Assembly: GCA_050944035.1 (NCBI GenBank)
Contig: JBMNQH010000004.1
Span: forward strand, 62,001-126,000
Direction of reading: 5' to 3'
Source: JBMNQH01 sp050944035
GTDB taxonomy: Bacteria; Bacillota; Clostridia; Oscillospirales; Oscillospiraceae
Length of the DNA stretch: 64,000 nt
Shown in pieces: positions 60,157 to 64,000 of this stretch (position 1 is its first letter; every line of letters starts with the position of its first letter). A program made the translations under genes and the position numbers. A model generated the notes under the pieces. That model had not been told where the DNA came from, did no database searches, and saw nothing but the letters and a program-made list of their open reading frames with translations.

Positions 60157-61305
60157 CTATCCGCGCATATCAAGCAGCGTGTGTTTGAGTTCCGTTTCAA
60201 TGCGTCCCAATTCCTTTTCGGCTTCTGCTCTGCGTGCACGGCCATCATCCTGAATCTGACGAACCTCATTGAGGGTGTTAATCAGCTCCTGGTTGGTGTG
60301 CTGGAGCGTTTCGAGATCCACAATGCCGCGTTCCGCTTCCCGTGCGACCTCGACACTGCCCATGTGCAGTGCTTCGGCATTCTTGCGGAGCAGATCGTTG
60401 GTGACCTTGGACACATCACGCTGTGCCTCCATAGCCTGTTGAGAGTGGTGCATACTGAGCGCAAGTACCATTTGACTCTTCCACAGTGGGATGGTATTGA
60501 CGATTGAGGTCTGAATTTTCTCACACATGATGCTGTCATTGTTCTGAATCATACGAATTTGCGGGGACATTTGGATGGAGATCATACGGGTCAATTCCAG
60601 ATCATGGATCTTTTTTTCAAACCGGCCGATCAGATTGGCGAAATCGTTGGCGGCCTGTGCATCTTCGGGAAGTCCGCTCTCCCGTGCTTTTGTCTGCAAT
60701 GCGGGCAGATCATTGGCACGCAGCGTTTCAAGCTTCAATTTTCCAGCGATGATGTACATCGTAAGCTCTTTCAAATAAGCCTGATTGATCTCATACATTT
60801 TATCCATGGTAGAGATGTCCTTAGTCAGAACCCGCCAGTGGTTTTCCAGTGCTTCCACGATCCGATCCACATTGACCTCTGCTTTGTTATATTGCGTTTT
60901 CATGTCCGCAATGCTACGAGAAGCCTTCTTGAAGAACCGTTTGATGCCTTTTTGCTCCGTTTCTTCAAAATCAAAACCATTGAGCTGAGAAACCAGATCG
61001 GTCAGCATATTGCCGACTTCCCCCAGATCTTTGGTTCGAACCTTTCCAAGGGCTTGTCCGGAAAAATCTGCAATATTTTTCTGAGATGCCGAACCATAGT
61101 TGAGTATCTGGGTAGTATCATTGATGTCGATTTGCTCTGCAAATTCGCGGACGGCAGCCTGTTCCTGCGGAGAGAGACGCTCAAGTTCTGTTTTTTCCAG
61201 TTCAGCTTCTTCTGTTACCTGGGGTGCGGGTTCTGCCGCCGCCGCGGCACCCGTGGGATTTAAAGTCAGAGATGGAACATAGGGCGTGAAGTTGTTTTCA
61301 TCCAT
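60157..61305 (-). CDS. telA: TelA-family toxic anion resistance protein
   Basis: 382 residues, almost wholly helical. The family was named for tellurite resistance but is more general in envelope stress. Recognisable stretches: SQKNIADFSGQALGKVRTKD, VGNMLTDLVSQLNGFDFEE, KMYEINQAYLKELTMYIIAG, FEKKIHDLELTRMISIQMSPQIRMIQNND divided by a turn, and IPLWKSQMVLAL. A disordered Ala/Pro/Glu N-terminus precedes. Homologous to YaaN of Bacillus, next to xpaC there as here. AGGATCTCC precedes the ATG. Confidence 0.94.
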   Translation of the reverse strand: MDENNFTPYVPSLTLNPTGAAAAAEPAPQVTEEAELEKTELERLSPQEQAAVREFAEQIDINDTTQILNYGSASQKNIADFSGQALGKVRTKDLGEVGNMLTDLVSQLNGFDFEETEQKGIKRFFKKASRSIADMKTQYNKAEVNVDRIVEALENHWRVLTKDISTMDKMYEINQAYLKELTMYIIAGKLKLETLRANDLPALQTKARESGLPEDAQAANDFANLIGRFEKKIHDLELTRMISIQMSPQIRMIQNNDSIMCEKIQTSIVNTIPLWKSQMVLALSMHHSQQAMEAQRDVSKVTNDLLRKNAEALHMGSVEVAREAERGIVDLETLQHTNQELINTLNEVRQIQDDGRARRAEAEKELGRIETELKHTLLDMRG

Positions 61306-61389
61306 GATGGAGATCCTTTCGTAAAAAATAAAGGGTTATGATTTTCCTGCTGTAAAAGCGGGAGAAAAAATGTCCTAAAATACAGTTGC

Positions 61390-62109
61390 TTAAAAAGTTG
61401 TATCAGTAGAGTCGTGGAAGGAAGAGAAGGGATTTGCCTGTTTTCCACCGAGTCCTTCCCGCGCGAGCATAGCATTCATGACGTCGATGTCGGTTTCAAT
61501 GTCAAGTGCCTGGTTGGCAAAAAGCGCATCCAGCTGTTTTTTATAGGCAACAATCGCTGTGTCAAGCATGTCCTCAATTCGTGTCATGGTGCCGGAAATG
61601 TTCGTTCCTTCGATACCCTGGCTTCCCATGCGGTCGTAGGTATTCAAAAGTTTAATAGTCGTGGGAAGATAATAGCTCATGAAGCGCTTGATCTGCGGAA
61701 TATCATCTGGATCTTCCTTGGCATCCTCGACAATTTTATCTGTGATCTGCATGAGCGCATCAATTTTTGCACAGACTTTGGGTTCTCGAATTGCGTTGCG
61801 CAGACGGCGCATTTCGCTTTGCGCACGGCGGCCTTCTTCTATAATGGCATTGACTTCCGGACTGTATCCAGGATCGGCTTCCGGTTTGACTTCCGGTTCT
61901 GGCTCCGGTTGTGGTTCCGGTTCCGGCTCTTCGACGCATATAACAGTTGGCTTGAAGAAGATGGAAGAAAATTTTCCGATGCCAAATGCAAGAACTGCTG
62001 TGAGCAGTAACAGACTCAGACGGTACAGGGGAAAGACCATCGAACAAAGAAACCACACAATGGCAGCTACATAGATTGGACCAGAGGACTTTTTTATAAT
62101 TTTACGCAA
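61390..62109 (-). CDS. xpaC: XpaC-family membrane protein
   Basis: 239 residues: two N-terminal helices (IYVAAIVWFLCSMVF and LSLLLLTAVLAFGIG), a repeated Glu-Pro linker (PEPEPQPEPEPEVKPEADP), and the XpaC domain (VNAIIEEGRRAQSEMRRLRNAI, IKRFMSYYLPTTIKLLNTYD, RIEDMLDTAIVAYKKQLDALF). In Bacillus, xpaC was linked to indolyl-phosphate hydrolysis, but its true role is open. A TTG at 62109 with GAAGGAGGCGGG upstream is the start. First gene of the xpaC-telA-lemA-TPM operon. Confidence 0.9.
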   Translation of the reverse strand: MRKIIKKSSGPIYVAAIVWFLCSMVFPLYRLSLLLLTAVLAFGIGKFSSIFFKPTVICVEEPEPEPQPEPEPEVKPEADPGYSPEVNAIIEEGRRAQSEMRRLRNAIREPKVCAKIDALMQITDKIVEDAKEDPDDIPQIKRFMSYYLPTTIKLLNTYDRMGSQGIEGTNISGTMTRIEDMLDTAIVAYKKQLDALFANQALDIETDIDVMNAMLAREGLGGKQANPFSSFHDSTDTTF

Positions 62110-62157
62110 AATCCCGCCTCCTTCATTAAATGCTATTCAATAATGTTATTCAGTAAT

Positions 62158-62187
62158 ATTGTATATCGAAACAGGGCGTTCCGTCAA
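62158..62187 (-). promoter_or_regulatory. Promoter of the xpaC operon
   Basis: TTGACG (62182-62187) and TACAAT (62158-62163) on the minus strand with an 18-bp spacer. Confidence 0.7.
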
Positions 62188-62200
62188 GGAAAAACCGCAC

Positions 62201-62229
62201 TTGCAAGCTGGCTTGTTCTATAGTATAAT
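62201..62229 (+). promoter_or_regulatory. Promoter facing rpe
   Basis: TTGCAA (62201-62206) and TATAAT (62224-62229) with a 17-bp spacer; transcription should begin near 62236, about 230 nt before rpe. Confidence 0.65.
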
Positions 62230-62298
62230 ATGCAATACAGTATAAAATAGTGGAAAAGATACGGTCTGACTGCTTATTTACGGTTCAACAATGAAGTT

Positions 62299-62337
62299 GG
62301 GGCCGTCTGGAAACGGATCCAGGACAGCCCCTTTATA
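62299..62337 (+). terminator. Hairpin in the rpe leader
   Basis: GGGGC (62299-62303) pairs with GCCCC (62327-62331), extended by TGG/CCA inside; a short T-rich tract TTTATAT follows. It could end a transcript of about 100 nt or act as an attenuator. Confidence 0.5.
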
Positions 62338-62463
62338 TAAAGCGGCGCGCGACGCGACTACTCAATCTTATGCCGGACACTGACTTCCTGTTCCCACGTC
62401 TCGGGTTTCCAATGGATCAGGAAATACTGTGGGCGGCAAAATTTTTGTTCTGATGGGGGATAC

Positions 62464-63120
62464 ATGATGATCAAAATTGCTCCTTCTATTCTTTCGGCGG
62501 ATTTTGCGAATTTAAAATTAGATGTTGATGATGTCAAGGCCGGTGGCGCCGACTATCTCCATGTGGATGTCATGGATGGTCTGTTTGTCCCCAATATTTC
62601 TATTGGCATTCCGGTCGTGCAGTCCTTGCGTAAGGCGACGGATATGTTCCTTGATGTTCATCTGATGATTGATCGGCCACACCGCTATGTTCGGGAATTC
62701 TGCAAAGCTGGTGCGGATTTGGTCGTGTTCCATGTGGAAGCAGATCAGCCGCAGGATCTGTTTGCTGCCATTGCCGCAGTGAAAGAAGAAGGAAAGAAAG
62801 TCGGATTGTCGGTAAAGCCCAAAACGCCGGGGACTGTTCTTATTCCATATCTTGACCAGTTGGATCTTGTTCTTGTTATGACGGTTGAACCGGGCTTTGG
62901 CGGGCAACGTTTTATGCACGATCAGTTGACAAAGATCGCTGCACTGCGACGGATAATTGATGTAAAATATCCTGACTGTGAATTGGAAGTGGATGGCGGT
63001 GTTTCCGTTGACACAGCAAAGCTGGTCAAAGATGCCGGTGCCAATGTGCTAGTTGCTGGCAGTGCCGTATTTGGAAAAGAGGATCGCGCGGCCGCAATTG
63101 CAGCAATTCGTGAAGCATAA
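62464..63120 (+). CDS. rpe: Ribulose-phosphate 3-epimerase
   Basis: 218 residues. Interconverts ribulose 5-phosphate and xylulose 5-phosphate in the pentose phosphate pathway. TIM barrel with KIAPSILSADFANL, ADYLHVDVMDGLFVPNIS (metal His and Asp), LDVHLMI, VEPGFGGQRFM and LEVDGGVSVDTAKL followed by GANVLVAGSAVFG. GGGGGATAC precedes the ATG at 62464; a second ATG follows directly. It also supplies or uses ribulose phosphate, the same pool tapped by RibBA, but no link is shown. Confidence 0.97.
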   Translation: MMIKIAPSILSADFANLKLDVDDVKAGGADYLHVDVMDGLFVPNISIGIPVVQSLRKATDMFLDVHLMIDRPHRYVREFCKAGADLVVFHVEADQPQDLFAAIAAVKEEGKKVGLSVKPKTPGTVLIPYLDQLDLVLVMTVEPGFGGQRFMHDQLTKIAALRRIIDVKYPDCELEVDGGVSVDTAKLVKDAGANVLVAGSAVFGKEDRAAAIAAIREA

Positions 63121-63225
63121 TGATGTGGTTCGCGTTTCATTGGTTATGATATAGATAGTATATACAGAATGTTAGCTTAAACCGGTTAAAATGTTGAGGC
63201 TGAGAAGCAATAGGGAGTTGTTATC

Positions 63226-63825
63226 ATGAGCAGTTTTCCTCCGATGATGGAGAATTTAATCGATCACTTTGCGATGTTGCCGGGGATTGGACGAAAAACT
63301 GCCCAGCGTCTTGCGTTCCACGTTCTTTCTCTTCCAGAGGGAGAGGCGGAGGCATTTGCAACGGCCATTTTGGATGCGAGAGAAACGGTGCATTGTTGTC
63401 CTGTCTGCCAGAATCTGACGGACGGTGATCTATGCTCTATCTGTGCGGATGAGCGGCGCGACCGCAGCACCATTTGTGTGGTTGCAGAGCCGCGGGATGT
63501 TGCCTCATTTGAACGCGGGCGAGAATACAATGGCCTGTATCATGTTCTGCATGGTGTGCTTTCTCCCATGATGCGGGTTGGGCCGGATGACATCCGCATT
63601 TCAGAATTGGTTGCGCGTGTTGCCCAGGGAGAGGTGCGTGAAGTCATTATGGCAACCAATCCTGATACTGAGGGCGATGCCACTGCAATGTATATTGCCC
63701 GTCTACTCCATCCGTTTGGGGTTCGTGTTACCAGACTGGCCTATGGGATTCCTGTTGGTTCCAATCTGGAGTTTGCTGATGATGCAACGCTTCTCCGTGC
63801 GATCGAGGGCAGGAGAGAGCTGTAA
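63226..63825 (+). CDS. recR: Recombination protein RecR
   Basis: 199 residues. With RecF/RecO it loads RecA at gaps. Helix-hairpin-helix DHFAMLPGIGRKTAQRLAFHV, zinc finger CCPVCQNLTDGDLCSIC, Toprim domain from TICVVAEPRDVASFE to MATNPDTEGDATAMYIA, and the C-terminal TRLAYGIPVGSNLEFADDATL. Usually it follows dnaX and a YbaB gene; here it follows rpe after 105 bp. TAGGGAGTTGTT precedes the ATG. Confidence 0.97.
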   Translation: MSSFPPMMENLIDHFAMLPGIGRKTAQRLAFHVLSLPEGEAEAFATAILDARETVHCCPVCQNLTDGDLCSICADERRDRSTICVVAEPRDVASFERGREYNGLYHVLHGVLSPMMRVGPDDIRISELVARVAQGEVREVIMATNPDTEGDATAMYIARLLHPFGVRVTRLAYGIPVGSNLEFADDATLLRAIEGRREL

Positions 63826-64000
63826 AAAAGAACAGTACTTTTTTTCTATTATTCTGTGATTGGCAGAACCATACTGCGCAATAAGTGGATTGTATTGCAG
63901 CAGTATTTCGACAAAAAGCACGTTGTTTCCCGTAACAGTTGCGCTATACTGGGGGCAGTATTTGATTATTTTGGACTGTTTTTAGTCCGCACTGCATTTG
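63826..64000. other. Intergenic end of window
   Basis: Downstream of recR lie a T-run (63838-63845) with a weak preceding stem, a possible promoter (TTGTTT near 63925 and TATACT near 63947), and a small hairpin GGACT/AGTCC near 63973-63988. The next gene begins outside the window. Confidence 0.35.

Larger units (their letters stand above)
62110..62463. other. 354-bp divergent region with promoters and an unassigned RNA-like segment
   Basis: Between xpaC and rpe. It contains one good promoter in each direction and a hairpin at 62299-62331 about 60 bp after the plus-strand start. After that, about 130 bp up to rpe hold a GC-rich stretch (near 62342-62358) and further short pairings, such as TTCCTG/CAGGAA. 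I cannot match the segment to any riboswitch or small RNA that I know. Confidence 0.55.

Overview
The window is about 64 kb of chromosome from a spore-forming, low-to-mid GC Firmicute of class Clostridia, most probably an Oscillospirales-type gut anaerobe. The class rests on a dense set of sporulation genes (spoVAD, spoVAE, spoIIID, a spoVB-type flippase and all eight spoIIIA genes), Firmicute housekeeping order (nusB-xseA-xseB-ispA-dxs-tlyA-nadK-argR-recN), FMN and glycine riboswitches and a lipoteichoic-acid-synthase-type enzyme. The family is a guess. I recognise 62 protein genes and no rRNA, tRNA, CRISPR array, transposon or prophage.

Layout. 0-8.2 kb: a cut-off threonine aldolase, an OmpR-type two-component pair, a glycerophosphodiesterase, a flavoprotein, spoVAD-spoVAE, a membrane-anchored MerR regulator with a YbjQ protein, and spoIIID. 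8.2-23.4 kb is the accessory, envelope-facing part: a fused ABC transporter, a kinase-less 7TM receptor, a MarR-controlled heterodimeric ABC exporter, a beta-lactamase-fold serine hydrolase, a zinc-ribbon/SH3 protein, an O-antigen-ligase-type polymerase, TatD and a histidine kinase. 23.6-33 kb: spoVB-mazG-HU, then the spoIIIA genes, split after spoIIIAB by a convergent class V aminotransferase that has its own promoter and a tandem glycine riboswitch. 33-43 kb: Asp23, nusB, the exonuclease VII genes, isoprenoid genes, tlyA-nadK-argR-recN and a D-amino-acid aminotransferase. 43-53 kb: a C_GCAxxG_C_C protein, tyrS, sbcD-sbcC, an LTA-synthase-like enzyme, YbaK and a small PH-like membrane protein. 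53-57.4 kb: an FMN-riboswitch-controlled ribD-ribE-ribBA-ribH operon ending in a HAD phosphatase. 57.4-64 kb: an AT-richer methyltransferase, the xpaC-telA-lemA-TPM stress-type operon on the minus strand, rpe and recR.

How the parts work together. The riboflavin operon holds all the named biosynthetic enzymes, and its last gene may supply the dephosphorylation step that rib operons usually lack. SpoIIIAA-AH form the channel between mother cell and forespore; SpoIIID is the mother-cell regulator acting at the same stage, and its gene has a good sigma-E-like promoter. XseA/XseB, RecN, RecR and SbcC/D are DNA repair functions; IspA and Dxs make isoprenoid precursors.

The most unusual points are the spoIIIA split by a glycine-riboswitch gene, the tandem terminators after the FMN aptamer, the membrane-tethered MerR regulator, the output-less 7TM receptor, and a promoter-bearing 350-bp unassigned region before rpe. 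I do not see a clearly new defence or mobile system here.
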